Source of the DNA: Camelus bactrianus | Lineage: Eukaryota > Chordata > Mammalia > Artiodactyla > Camelidae | DNA length: 64,000 nt | Assembly (NCBI RefSeq): GCF_048773025.1 | Contig: NC_133540.1 | Location: 83,269,501 to 83,333,500, forward strand | Direction of reading: 5' to 3' | Shown here: positions 47,409 through 56,744 of the stretch, in pieces | Position numbering within the stretch: the first letter of the stretch is position 1 | How the letters are laid out: each line of letters opens with the position of its first letter | The notes under the pieces: model-generated | What the model was told of the DNA's origin: nothing | Database searches by the model: none | What the model saw: the letters and a program-made list of their open reading frames with translations, nothing else | Program-made: the position numbers and the translations under genes

Positions 47409-50127
47409 GTAGCATTAAAGAAAAAGTAAATTTTCTATCTGAATTATCCAAATTGGCTACATTTCTTTAATAAAGACTCATCTGTCCATTTTATCCTGCC
47501 TCTGGACACAGCCTTTATATTAAGGATTAAGGAAAGACTAGATGACTTGTAACTTTGTCTTGAGTTGCTACAAGATGATAAAGAGTCAGCTGGTTCATAA
47601 TATGATGCAGTGTTTCTTTTTAAACAGAGTGCTCCTGCCAGACTTGGCATCTTGAGCTCAGAAGAAATGGCGGTAAGTAATGTCTTCCGACTCTTCTTAA
47701 AGTAGTGGCCAAGGGAAAAATCACAGATGACTGGCAGCAAGAGGCACTGGCCATGAATGTGGCTGAATATACAGTATAGGGACTCAGGTTGTTCTACGCC
47801 AAAACCAAAAGCTTGATTCTGAAGCAGCACGCCAAGATTTCATCATACTTCCCATGTAGGTGTTTCTGAGTGATGACCATTCTTGCACATAGGATTTTGC
47901 CCCATTTCTTGAATACGAGTAGAGGAGAAACACCTCTTGAAAAGCCACCATTATTGAACAAACGCTTCAAACCAAAAAAAGATACACGTGGTTCATAGAG
48001 TTCCGGTTCCTTCTCAGACCATTTCACCCCTCAAAACAACAAATTCAACAAAACTGCAAATCACTTAGGCCTCAAAATTGAGAAATCAAAAAGAAAAAAA
48101 AATTAACCAAGTTTAAAATTTGATTATTATAAAATTCAAAGTAGATTAATAAGTTAGTTCAAGTATATTCCTATTCTGTTATCATTATCCATGCATATTA
48201 TAACTTTAAAATTTGAGCTCAATAGACTCACACAACTGGACTTTTTCCCTCAGAAATTTCTACATGTGACATCTGTTAGAGCACAAAGCAAAACAAAACC
48301 AGACCATACTGAATTAACAAATCATTAGCAACTACAGATCCTATCAAATAAATAAATACACATAAATATGCTATCACTGAAATAAAACTTGAATCTCAGC
48401 ATTATTGAGTGCCTTCTGTGAGTGAGACAAATAAAAAAGATCCTATGGAGGCAAGATAAATAAGGTAAGGTTCCTGATCTCAGAGAGTTCACAGTTTAAT
48501 CAATGGGGAAAATAGATACAATGGCAGATAATGTGAAAATCATGTGACAATGATAATAAGAGCTATAAGAGAGGGAAAGGAGAGAGGCAGCTAGCCCAGC
48601 CCAGGGGTTTACAGTGCCATCCCTGGATGATGAGAAAAGCTAAGAGTAGAGAGCCAGGAGAAGGAAAGAGGAAAGAGTACTGACTCTGTATAACACCAAC
48701 AGAACAGGCTGAAAATTCAAGCAAGTGTTAATGATCATCTTATAATTTTAATTAACTTATTTATATTATGCCTCTTTGTTAAAAGATTTTGCTGTAGCTT
48801 ATGAAAAATACAATAAATATAACCAAAAAATTGAAGACAGAATTTAAAATGAGTCAAAAGTTTAAGGAAATAAGAATATAGATACCCAAGTTACAAGGCC
48901 CTGCATAATTGCTGTAAGTACCCCAAGATTTTGGTCCTGAAATTTTGGGCAACAAAAGAAAAAAAGGAATCATGGTCAGTTCTAGAATTTTATCTGTCCA
49001 CAGGAAGAAAATATTTCAGTTCCTCCAAAGAAATCAAGTTTTATTCTTCTACGTGTTCTTCTGAAAGAAAGAAAGAAAGTGAGAGAGAGACAGAGAGGAA
49101 AGGAAGGAGGAAGGGAGGAAGGAAAAAAAGTAAGAAAATGAAAAAGAAAAAAAGTTTACGTGGGGCTCCATTCATCTGGGGGATACTGAGAAATGATATT
49201 GATACAAGGTCCTCTAAAACTTTGCTCAACAAATAAGAACGGATAAGTTTTTGTATGTTTTATGGTGGTATTGGTCATTTCAGCTGCTTATTGTTTTCTT
49301 AAAATTAAATTTGAACTACCTTTTGCCTGTAAGTTGGTTCTACCCTGTTTCCCTGCTTCTCTCCTTCCCACCCTTCAGCAGGCATTGAGAGGGTCTTCAT
49401 CTCCCTTTCGAAGAAGTGAGTGCCCCGACCAAGAAAAGAAGTCAGTTTAGTGAGAAAATGCTTACATAAAACTGTCAGCCAACTCCCTGCTCCCTATAAG
49501 TTTTTTCCGGTTTCTCAGTGAATTTGACCAGGTATAATTGCATGCTATACTTAATGGTATGTGATAATGGTGTTTCTGGTAAATTGTTTTTTACAGGGAG
49601 GCAGAGGAGGCCCCATGGCTTATGGGTCCATGTTCCCAGGATTTGGAGGCATGAGGTCCAACCTTGGAGGGATGCCCACCAATCCAGCAATGGGAGGGGA
49701 CTTTACACTGGAATTTGACTCCCCAGTCGCTGGAACCAAAGGCCCTGAGAAGGGAGAAGGAGGTGCACAAGGCTCCCCTGTGCCAGAGACCAACCCAGAT
49801 GATCCAGAAAACCCAGCTCTCCTTTCAGAGGGAGCACCTGGTGCCCTCGGAGGGCTCCTTGCTAGTGCTAAGGACAATGTTCCCAACCTGGCAAGAATCA
49901 GGGGACCATTCAGGGTCACCCCAGCGGCTGCTGACCCACTGATGACCCCTGGATTAGCTGACGTTTATGAGACATACGGTGTTGATGAGACCACAACCAT
50001 GGGTCTCCAGGAAGAGACAACTGTGGATTCCACGGCAACCCCAGATAGTCAACAGACATCGATGTCAGGAAACAAGGCCCAGCAGCCCCAGAATAAGTAT
50101 GATGCGTGGCATTTTCAAGAGCCCTGA
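38399..50127 (+). CDS. AMBN: Ameloblastin, complete coding region (11 exons)
   Basis: Ameloblastin is the second most abundant secreted enamel-matrix protein. It holds ameloblasts to the matrix and is needed for enamel formation (family knowledge). Coding exons: 38399-38413, 39360-39428, 41958-42008, 43308-43355, 43993-44103, 45554-45790, 46703-46741, 47007-47069, 47167-47211, 47628-47672 and 49597-50127. Each coding exon boundary is phase 0 with AG/GT ends, giving 417 residues (human 447). Signal peptide at residues 1-26, cut before VP. Residues 62-98 carry the self-assembly and membrane-binding segment SRFGFGKSFNSLWMHGLLPP. Residues 99-177 are P/Q-rich; 178-190 is the 13-residue repeat unit in one copy; 236-239 is SSEE. 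The C-terminal exon ends DAWHFQEP, as in human. The DGEA and VTKG adhesion words of mouse are absent (DETTTMG and GTKG here). No frame damage. AMTN lies upstream on the same strand. Confidence 0.97.
38414..39359 (+). other. AMBN: AMBN intron 1
   Basis: Phase 0 intron; no repeat recognised. Confidence 0.8.
39360..39428 (+). CDS. AMBN: AMBN exon 2 (signal peptide)
   Basis: Encodes IPLFKMKDMILILCLLKMSS followed by AVP: the hydrophobic core and cleavage region of the signal peptide. Acceptor tttcag, donor gtaagt. A possible second start codon is at 39375-39377. Confidence 0.96.
40095..40240 (-). repeat. L2 LINE fragment (antisense)
   Basis: Antisense L2 start wording: 'aaatattgactgagtacctg', 'gctggcactggagacaagac' and 'cttcaggagctcataggtgg'. 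Confidence 0.55.
40795..40822. repeat. (CA)n microsatellite
   Basis: About 9 CA units, one CATA interruption, then 3-4 more. Confidence 0.9.
41958..42008 (+). CDS. AMBN: AMBN exon 3
   Basis: Encodes AFPQQPGTPGMASLSLE, the mature N-terminus. It is identical in pattern to mouse and human. Acceptor ttcag, donor gtatgt. Confidence 0.96.
42009..43307 (+). other. AMBN: AMBN intron 3
   Basis: Phase 0 intron of 1.3 kb; no clear repeat. A T-run lies near 42686-42695. Confidence 0.8.
43308..43355 (+). CDS. AMBN: AMBN exon 4
   Basis: Encodes TMRQLGSLQGLNLLSQ, matching human TMRQLGSLQRLNTLSQ. Acceptor catag after a T-rich tract, donor gtaacg. Confidence 0.96.
43487..43620 (-). mobile_element. VIC-1-like camelid tRNA-derived SINE
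   Basis: Read on the minus strand, a tRNA-like head includes the A-box word CAGCTCAAGTGG (near 43598-43609) and the B-box GGTTCAATCC (43555-43564), which are RNA polymerase III promoter elements. The body reads 'gtagagtgcatgctcagc' and 'aggtcctgggttcaatcc'. The left end is a T-rich tail in reverse. Target-site duplications flank it at 43470-43486 and 43621-43637: 17 bases with a single mismatch. It sits in AMBN intron 4 (43356-43992), antisense to the gene. Confidence 0.88.
43993..44103 (+). CDS. AMBN: AMBN exon 5 (self-assembly segment)
   Basis: Encodes 37 residues: YSRFGFGKSFNSLWMHGLLP, then PHSSFPWMRPREHETQQ. In mouse and human the exon 5 product is known to drive self-assembly and binding to membranes and amelogenin. 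The aromatic spacing is kept here. Acceptor ttcag, donor gtaagt. Confidence 0.97.
44535..44880 (-). repeat. Probable L2 LINE (antisense)
   Basis: Words such as 'ttatttattaggtgcgtaat' and 'gagccactctgaggagcttg' with 'aatagggagccattcacaat' follow antisense L2, diverged. Confidence 0.45.
45065..45260 (-). repeat. L2 LINE fragment (antisense)
   Basis: Words 'ctatcatgtgccaagcactt' and 'taagtcctggggctataaaa' are antisense L2 3' end. Confidence 0.55.
45554..45790 (+). CDS. AMBN: AMBN exon 6 (P/Q-rich)
   Basis: The 237-bp exon encodes 79 residues starting YEYSLPVHPPPLPSQ. A second in-frame acceptor (tcgcag) ends at 45598, so splicing there would drop exactly these 15 residues. This is the same two-isoform choice known in human and mouse AMBN. 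The rest is rich in P and Q, with PSLQPQQPGQKPFLQP and VAPSEKPPT. Donor gtaatt. Confidence 0.97.
45791..46702 (+). other. AMBN: AMBN intron 6
   Basis: Phase 0 intron, with an antisense MIR at 46265-46480. Confidence 0.8.
46265..46480 (-). repeat. MIR SINE (antisense)
   Basis: Wording 'atgaagagagatatcatcct' and 'agtggcagagccagaattca', then 'aaccaacctggcatgctctg'. Confidence 0.65.
46703..46741 (+). CDS. AMBN: AMBN exon 7 (13-residue repeat unit, one copy)
   Basis: The 39-bp exon encodes LPGMDFADPQDLP, the unit that human AMBN has three times in separate exons (LPGVDFADPQGPS and two relatives). Only one copy is found here; the flanking introns hold no second one. Acceptor tgcag, donor gtaagt. 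Confidence 0.95.
47007..47069 (+). CDS. AMBN: AMBN exon 8
   Basis: Encodes 21 residues, MLVPIARLLSRGPMPQNKPS and P. It matches human TIFQIARLISHGPMPQNKQS. Acceptor is aaag after a weak pyrimidine tract; donor gtaagt. Confidence 0.94.
47167..47211 (+). CDS. AMBN: AMBN exon 9
   Basis: Encodes LYPGMFYLSYGANQL (mouse FYPGMFYMSYGANQL). Acceptor tttag, donor gtaagt. The preceding intron is only 97 bp. Confidence 0.96.
47384..47408. repeat. (CA)n microsatellite in AMBN intron 9
   Basis: About 12 CA units within the 416-bp intron between 47212 and 47627. A likely polymorphic marker. Confidence 0.9.
47628..47672 (+). CDS. AMBN: AMBN exon 10 (SSEE exon)
   Basis: Encodes SAPARLGILSSEEMA. The S-x-E sites are FAM20C targets. 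The ILSSEE core equals that of AMTN exon 7. Acceptor aacag, donor gtaagt. Confidence 0.96.
48395..48720 (-). repeat. L2 LINE (antisense)
   Basis: Words 'tattgagtgccttctgtgag', 'cctgatctcagagagttcac' and 'gagctataagagagggaaa' are antisense L2, diverged. Confidence 0.5.
49063..49154 (+). repeat. Purine-rich (GAAA/GA/GGAA)n tract
   Basis: Over 90 bases of nearly pure A/G on the + strand, including GAAA, GA and GGAA runs. It lies 440 bases before the last AMBN exon. Confidence 0.9.
49597..50127 (+). CDS. AMBN: AMBN exon 11 (large C-terminal exon)
   Basis: 531 bp including the TGA stop at 50125-50127. It encodes 176 residues with PMAYGSMFPGFGGMR, GGDFTLEFDSPVAGTKGPE, a P/E-rich middle, VTPAAADPLMTPGLADVYET and the C-terminal DAWHFQEP. 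Acceptor ttacag. This is the calcium-binding C-terminal half in orthologues. Confidence 0.97.
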   Translation, partial: GGRGGPMAYGSMFPGFGGMRSNLGGMPTNPAMGGDFTLEFDSPVAGTKGPEKGEGGAQGSPVPETNPDDPENPALLSEGAPGALGGLLASAKDNVPNLARIRGPFRVTPAAADPLMTPGLADVYETYGVDETTTMGLQEETTVDSTATPDSQQTSMSGNKAQQPQNKYDAWHFQEP

Positions 50128-50345
50128 GAGCATTGAGTTATTGGCTACTTCCTGTATGCACAAGCTTCCCAGCTTTGTCCCCATAGTCTATCTTTTTGCG
50201 AAAACAGTTATTACCCTTCTGCAGCAAAGGCATTAAAAGCGCTAAGCATATATTAATAAACACAAGTGGCTAGAAATAGTGTAGGTCCCCTTCTTGCTTT
50301 TACTCTTTTATTGAAATAAAATATGTTGCCTGTCTCTGTGATTTA
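50128..50345 (+). terminator. AMBN: AMBN 3' UTR with poly(A) signals
   Basis: Candidate signals are ATTAAA at 50232-50237, AATAAA at 50255-50260 and AATAAA at 50315-50320. The last is followed by a GT-rich stretch (50323-50340), so it is the best candidate. A further AATAAA lies at 50662-50667. Confidence 0.6.
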
Positions 50346-50799
50346 GAAATACAATTAATAACATCAGAGCAAGTCTAAGGGTCTCTGCATTTGAAAATCA
50401 CTGTTTCTAGCTGTATTTGGCATTATAGAATTTCTCTTACTAGCATGACACTGTTATATCCAAGAAATGTGACACTGCTTTGGAAATTTTTCTCTAAGCA
50501 AAGGCACATGTTCTCAGAATTATGTTATTTCATTCAAGCATTATTAAACAGGGATTAGTGGATAATCTCTGACTGATATTATTGGGTATAGTATATTGGA
50601 TTTAAAATTCTCATTTGTAGAGTATTTTATTTAATCTAGTAAAAACATCTAGCTTATTTTAAATAAAGAATTTTTCTCACTAAAGATCATCAGGAATTAT
50701 ATGCTTATTATTTACATATATTTAAATGATTAAGAAAAGCATGCTCATCCCCTGCCATTGCTACTCTTTATCCCATTTTATTCAACTCATTTTTCTTTC

Positions 50800-51170
50800 C
50801 TGAAAAGTTTATTGAGTATCGACTGACGTCCTAGGCACTGTGCTAGGGAACAGGGACACAGCCCCTACCCTCAGAGCTTACAATGGGGATGATTGACAAG
50901 TAGACCAACAACCACAATAATAAGAAAACAGCCACTGTAGGCCAAGCTCAAGTACTTTTCGTGTATTCAACAGCACTGTAAAACAGATGCTCCCAAACCA
51001 CCAGCACAAGCGAAAAGTGCTATGACAAGGACAAGCACAGGGTGCCCCTGGAGCCACAGAAAAGAGGCACATAACCCAGCCTAAGACTAGGGCTACTGGA
51101 GGGGCAGAGAGGGACTTGTTTCTCAGAATGGAACTGAAAGCATCTGCAGAATGAGGCCTCCAAGAGGAAG
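50800..51170 (-). repeat. L2 LINE (antisense)
   Basis: Antisense L2 order: 'ttattgagtatcgactgacg', 'taggcactgtgctagggaac', 'acagcccctaccctcagagc' and 'atgaggcctccaagaggaag'. Confidence 0.65.
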
Positions 51171-51770
51171 AAGCACAAGAAAAGTCATGTGGGCACCATG
51201 TGAGAATTAGCTCATTTCTGTGAAGTATAATGTGAAAAAAGGAGACTCAGAAAATAATGGTTACTTGTCATCAAAACTAGGTATGTATCAGACAGAGCTA
51301 TCTGCCTAAATTAAGAGGTTGCGAGGCCACATATGAAAAGTAGCCTCACTCCTAAAGAGTAGCCTCCCACTCACTCCACCTCCTCCCAAGCTGCCCAGCC
51401 CAGGTCTTAGACTCCATGGAACTCAGATTCCCCTATGCGGTCCCTGTGGAGAATTTGGAGATGCAACCAAGGAAAAGAGCCCTGAGATGCCTCCTGACCT
51501 GGGGCCCTTCAGTAGCCTTAACTGGACTGTGCAGTCACCTCTTACTGTCCCCCTCTCTTCAGGCAGAGCTCTGCTCACCCTCATTCAGTGGTCTAGAGCG
51601 GAAGGAGAGATGCAGGAGATTAAAATTCGGTTTGCCTCCCATAGTGACTCTGGCAAAGGTGCGAGGATAAGAAAATGACCTCCACAGTAGCCAGCCAGCA
51701 GATGCCCACTGAGACCCACCTTAGCATTCCAGACCATCTCCTAAAAAGCAATATTGTAAAAGATGTATAG
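51171..51770. other. Intergenic, no feature recognised
   Basis: No repeat was recognised. Two overlapping short frames at 51416-51678 in different registers look like chance. Confidence 0.4.
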
Positions 51771-51774
51771 ACAG

Positions 51775-51920
51775 CTACAGGTTCAAACCTTGACACCACA
51801 CGTAATCACCTGTAAGTCTTTGGAAGTAACTTAATCCCTCTGCACTGTGTTTTCATTTTCCTAATGTGCCTCACAAGGTTGTTGTGAGAACTAAATGAGA
51901 TAAAGCGCACAGATAAAATT
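51775..51920 (+). repeat. MIR SINE
   Basis: Contains 'ggttcaaaccttgacaccac', 'gtaacttaatccctctgcac' and 'gttgttgtgagaactaaatg'. Confidence 0.75.
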
Positions 51921-52039
51921 GCTGAATCATGGTCATTTCCTTCTTTTCCTACTGATCCTTGTCATAAAGAGAACCTAGCAAAACAGCAGCAGCAGCAATG
52001 GAGAAATGGAATTTTCCCATTATCTGATGAATGCGTGCT

Positions 52040-54840
52040 TTTCCATTCACATTCCACACACTGCCCTTTTGTCCTTTATAATTCAGAGCATGCATTTATG
52101 AGATCACACATGCTTATTTCTCTGATGAATGTTGCCATATCAAGTGACATATCATATCGAAGTTGGTCTCTTCTATTGCAGGATGGGCACTTAATTGTGT
52201 TAATAGATCAACTTTGACAAAGAGGGATACCAAGTTGTTGAGCCTTATCTCTGCCACCATAACCACTTCAAACACTGGTCCATGAGCAAACGTCAAGATG
52301 GCTAGGGAAAAAAGAGGCTAAATGTCACTCACAGGAGGAGCCATCTTAATTACTGAGAATTTCCTCCACTGTGGCTTCCCTTTACTGCACATTTACATGA
52401 GAAATAAATATCGTCCTACTATAGCCCATTCTAAGACACTCTACTTAAATAGCCTGCCTTCTAGGCCTCCTTATTAGTAATCTCCCAGTTTTGTTCTTCC
52501 CAAATCCTTGACCAGCTGACCAATCTAGTGCTGAGCCTGAGTTAGTGCAGATCTGTATCTCAGGCCACCTGTCCTTCCACACAATATCAACAATTAGACA
52601 TACCATTTAAAGTTCTGCCTACTGAGTAAGGGTGTGGTGTATTAACTTTGCACTTCCAGCTGATGTCAGAATACAGAAATTCATGAACCAGGCACACAGT
52701 CCTCTCCATTAATTGATCAGGGTGGTCATATAATTGATTCTCCAAACTGGGACACTTTTGACAATGAAAAGTGGTGTCACAAATGATGAATGAACGTTGG
52801 ATAAGAGGTGTAAACCAGTACTATTTAGGGCAAACTCAGACATCTGGTTATTCCAGTCATATGGAACTCCCCATGAAGCCAAATGTGTAGATTGAGGAAA
52901 AAGCATTAAAGTTATAAAGAGGAAGTATGTGAAAGTCTGAACCTGTTGCTTAGGCAAATTACTTGAGGCCTCCAGACCTGAAATCTGGTCATTTTCACTT
53001 ACATTAGAAAGCTGCTGTTTACATTCAGTTTTATGGTTCAGTGGATCATAAACCACCTAGTTCAAGATAGGCAATTCATATAGTATAATCACCTGGCATC
53101 CCCAAGTCAGCACACTGTCTCTATTAGGGTCCAGTAGCAAGGCAAGAACTTCTTTTCACACACACACACAGGAAAAAAAACCCTTAAAGTTCTGTGCTCT
53201 TACTCTCCTGTCAGGACTTGACAGAAGTCCCATAGAGCCATAAATATTTCCATGGGCCCCTGAGTCATAGTGCCCAAGTGACAGGGACATTTATGCTACA
53301 GCATGTACCCCTTTCTTGACCTAAGTCCCGCTCAAAACGAGCAACCTTTCAAATTATACACTATATGGTATATGTTGTCTTCAAAACACAGAGAAGTCCA
53401 GAAGCACTGTGCTTCTCTCTTCTTTAGGGTGGTACAAGCTACCACAACTTGCCTTTCACTTTAGCTATCTTGACATGCTCCAGGCTACCTGACCTCTAGA
53501 AATGTCAGCAGCCCCTCTTGATGAACTTTTTTATGAAGTTTGCAGTATTTATCTTCCACTCTCTGGCTTGCTACTTCATGCTAATCCATACCGATTGTAT
53601 TGTGTCTTCAATGTAATGGGCTGGCATGGTTTCCTGTGGGATATAAAGATGATCAAGGACCCTCAGGATTATCTTAAGACAGATTGCAAGAGAGGTGACA
53701 CAGACCTGGGGCAAGACAGTTTAAGGTTGTATTATCCCTGCCCTTTAAAAGCAAACTGCTTCTGATTTTTCTCACTGATTGGAATAGAAAGGAAGCATCT
53801 GCCAGATCAATAACTACAAACGAGGTGCCATGGGCTATGCTGATTTTTTTCCAATAAAGCTACCACATCTAGAATAATAGCTACAACTGGCATCACCACC
53901 TGATTGACTTTGCCGTAATCCATTGTGTCCCCATGACCCATCTAGCATTTGCATCAGCCAAACAAGTGAGTTAAATGGGGATGTGGTAGGACACCTTCCC
54001 TTCCCTGTACCTCTGAAGCCTTCATTGATAATGCTCATCCCTATCATTCCTCCTACAGGACTTACCGTCTTTTAGAGAGGGCTGGGGAACGGAGTACAGT
54101 TTCAAGAACTTCCCTCCACTGGGACCTGCCCACCATTATAACTTTCATCCCACTGGTGTCAGAATCAGTGTGGAATTCAGCCGGTTGTTAGGCATATCTA
54201 CTCTCACTACACATTCTGGGACTGGGGAAATAACCGCAAGAGAGATCACTGGACCCACCATTAGACGTGGACCAAGATTCCATCTCAAGTCTGACTTCTA
54301 TGAGCTTTAATTTATAAATGATGAAGGCTTTGGGGGTTCAGAACCACTACCTAATAACCTCCAGAAAGTCTGGGTATTCTCTTTCCCAGTCCACCCTACA
54401 CAGTCCCCATGGTAAACTGCTTCAGGTTTCTCCAGAGAAGACTTAGGAAAATTTCTATAATATACATATGTGGTCTTTCTCACAGGGACCCTGTCTCCCC
54501 TAGACTGAGGGTCTCTAGGTCTGGGAACTAGATAAGAGACTGTGAATCCCACTGTGGTGACCTGAGTTAGGCTCAGTGAACCTAGAATCCTTTTGTCTTT
54601 TTATGGCAAGCAGCACTTAACAGGATGTCCATCTACTGGTTTCTAGACACCCATGATCTACTAGTCATCACTTGGTCAAAGCACCCTGACTACCACTCCA
54701 TCCTGTGGTTTACCATGGAAACTGCATCCTCCTTGACTCTGAGGGATAAGCATCACCACTTGGACTCAATTATTTCAGAATCCTATTTTTCCCACTGATA
54801 TTCCAAAGCAGCAGCTCCCATCATCATATCTGCCCTACGG
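52040..54840 (-). mobile_element. ERV-L (class III) endogenous retrovirus fossil, internal pol region
   Basis: On the minus strand, the stretch near 53840-54050 carries the start of an ERV-L type reverse transcriptase (words PTTSPFNS and DGSW). The surrounding 2.8 kb follows ERV-L internal sequence in order. Parts seen are pol only; no gag, env or flanking LTR pair was recognised. It is old (shared-mammalian class, heavily diverged) and clearly broken many times over. It lies antisense, downstream of AMBN. Confidence 0.82.
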
Positions 54841-54844
54841 AGGA

Positions 54845-55639
54845 TAAAACCACAGAGCTCTTCATAATGCCTTAGTCAAGTGTCTTCTGGGCCTTTCTGG
54901 GTGGAGAAGGGTAGGGAGTGAATCTGGACTAGTAAACATAATAGATCCATTATGACAATGCGTCTCACGTGTGGCACACCTGCAATTGGTGTAAAGACAA
55001 TAATTTTTATGTAGTACATGAATAGCCTTATTTCACTTACATCAAGTGTTGCTGGTTTTCCATTTACAGGTGCAAAGATAAGGCTCCTTGTAAAATAAAA
55101 CTTATTTTTTAAGTGTTTGAATTCTAAAAAGTAATTAAATAGCACAAATTAGAGTAGGATATGGCAACAATCACAACGGCAGTAGTACATAAGTGACTAT
55201 GTACATGAATAAAGTTTGGGAAAACACTGACTTAATTCACTTCTCATTTATGGGTGAGGAGTCTAATGCCAAGAAGAATAATGTCTTTTTTCAAGTTCTA
55301 CTTGCTATCAGAGGCTAAAAAAAACAAGCCTTCAGATTTCCCATTCAGCGCTCTCACACACAGACCTTCCAAGGCCCTCAAGCACTCACTTGAGAATCAA
55401 ATGAAAGCTATGAACCATCTTTCCCAAAAAACTAAAAGGAGAGAACTTACAAAATTCTGCCTACAGTTTCAGCTGTTACTCAGACGGCCCAAAGTCTAAT
55501 CATTCAACTACCTCCCACTATAGAACTGTATGAATGAGTTGGAGCAAATATTCAAACTGGCTCAGACTCACAGCCTAAATTTTATTAGAACTTGAAAATA
55601 CTCTTTTTGAGAAAACAAGTCTCAAAGACATGAAAGCTT
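54845..55639. other. Intergenic, no feature recognised
   Basis: No repeat family or exon was recognised in this stretch. The two short open frames look like chance. Confidence 0.4.
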
Positions 55640-56270
55640 TGAATTCCGAGGAATGTTCCACTTCTGTCCAAAACTGCTCGAACTGAAGGGTCGACCCGTA
55701 TAGACTGCACGTGGCTACCAGTCAAAGGATATCAACACACAGGCCGAGCTGCATCTTGCAAAGAGGGACACAGAACCTGAAGTTTAGACCGTTCCTTTCT
55801 TCCATAAACACTAGGTCTAGGGGGAAAGTAGGAGTACCAGCAATCATACTCCACAAGCCAGACGCCAGAAACTGAATTCCCAGCTTTTAGAAACGATCAT
55901 TACGAAGCTGTCTGTCATCACGCCGTTTGCTGATGTCTTCAGCTCTCTCCCTGCACTTTCGTCTTTCCCAGGGCTCAGCATCTTTCTGCCCAGAGACCTA
56001 CCTAACCACCGGTTTGATAATGACTTAAAGATAAGCTGTAGTGAGCACAGTGAAGGAAATGACTGTGGGTTTTCCGGAGTGGATAGGGATTTACATTCTA
56101 ATTAATCACAAACTAGAAATGTGTGGGTGTTATTTAAAGATGTGTCTAGAAGAACTGACATAAAAAGGTCAACCCTGGAGTTATGTGTCTAGCACAAATT
56201 GGACTTCATTTCAGCATGACTGTCTAGGGCCATGCTACGTCCGTGAAGCAAGGAAGGTTGTCCCAGATGA
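55640..56270. promoter_or_regulatory. CpG-richer non-repeat segment, candidate regulatory element
   Basis: About 14 CpG dinucleotides fall within the first 450 bases, against very few in neighbouring DNA. I recognise no repeat family here. It lies between AMBN and the expected ENAM position, which suggests an enhancer or an unmethylated element. This is inference; no motif proves it. Confidence 0.3.
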
Positions 56271-56475
56271 CAGAAGCTACAGCGTCACTATAGGTCACAA
56301 CCTTGGCAATAAAAAAGGAAGAAAGAAAGTTAGAAAACCTGATAGACTATCCCTCTGTCTTGGCTCTCTGAGGGTTCCTTTTGTATCCATCCCATGCCAA
56401 AATATGCCAAGTCAGCTACTTTCAAGCCAAGTTTATGAAATGTTGGGTGTTAAAAACATAGCATTTGTCTCTCTC

Positions 56476-56499
56476 TTTTTTTTTTTTTTTTTTTTTTTT
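56476..56499. repeat. T24 homopolymer
   Basis: 24 consecutive T followed by gcag. It may be the reversed tail of an unrecognised retroposed sequence or a slippage-grown tract. Confidence 0.9.
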
Positions 56500-56744
56500 G
56501 CAGTTTTAGGAATGTTAGCACCAAGCACATATGTTTGTGAAAGATCTCATGCCGGTGCTGAGGGTGGTTACCTATCTATCTCCTGGAAAGCAGGAGAGCC
56601 ACAAGAGAGGCTTTAAGTAAGCAATAGCCTAACTTATTTTGTATAAGCAGCTACATCTACATGGTCCCCTACTTCATACTGCCCATAACCACTTATCACA
56701 AGAGCCAAGTTCAGTTAAGTTTCTGTGATTGGACATAATTCATT

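Larger units (their letters stand above)
47673..49596 (+). other. AMBN: AMBN intron 10
   Basis: Phase 0 intron of 1.9 kb. It holds a probable antisense L2 at 48395-48720 and a purine-rich tract at 49063-49154. Minus-strand open frames of 128 and 77 codons (47444-48027) carry no recognised domain. Confidence 0.75.

Noticed and set aside
47444-48027. Adjacent minus-strand frames of 128 and 77 codons in AMBN intron 10
   Set aside because: Considered as a retrocopy; no recognisable protein and no tail or duplication. Left unassigned.
49620-49942. Long shadow frames across AMBN exon 11 on both strands
   Set aside because: They are out-of-frame readings of a real, GC-richer coding exon.
56185-56616. 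143-codon frame with a poly-phenylalanine run
   Set aside because: The phenylalanines come from the T24 homopolymer; no domain on either side.
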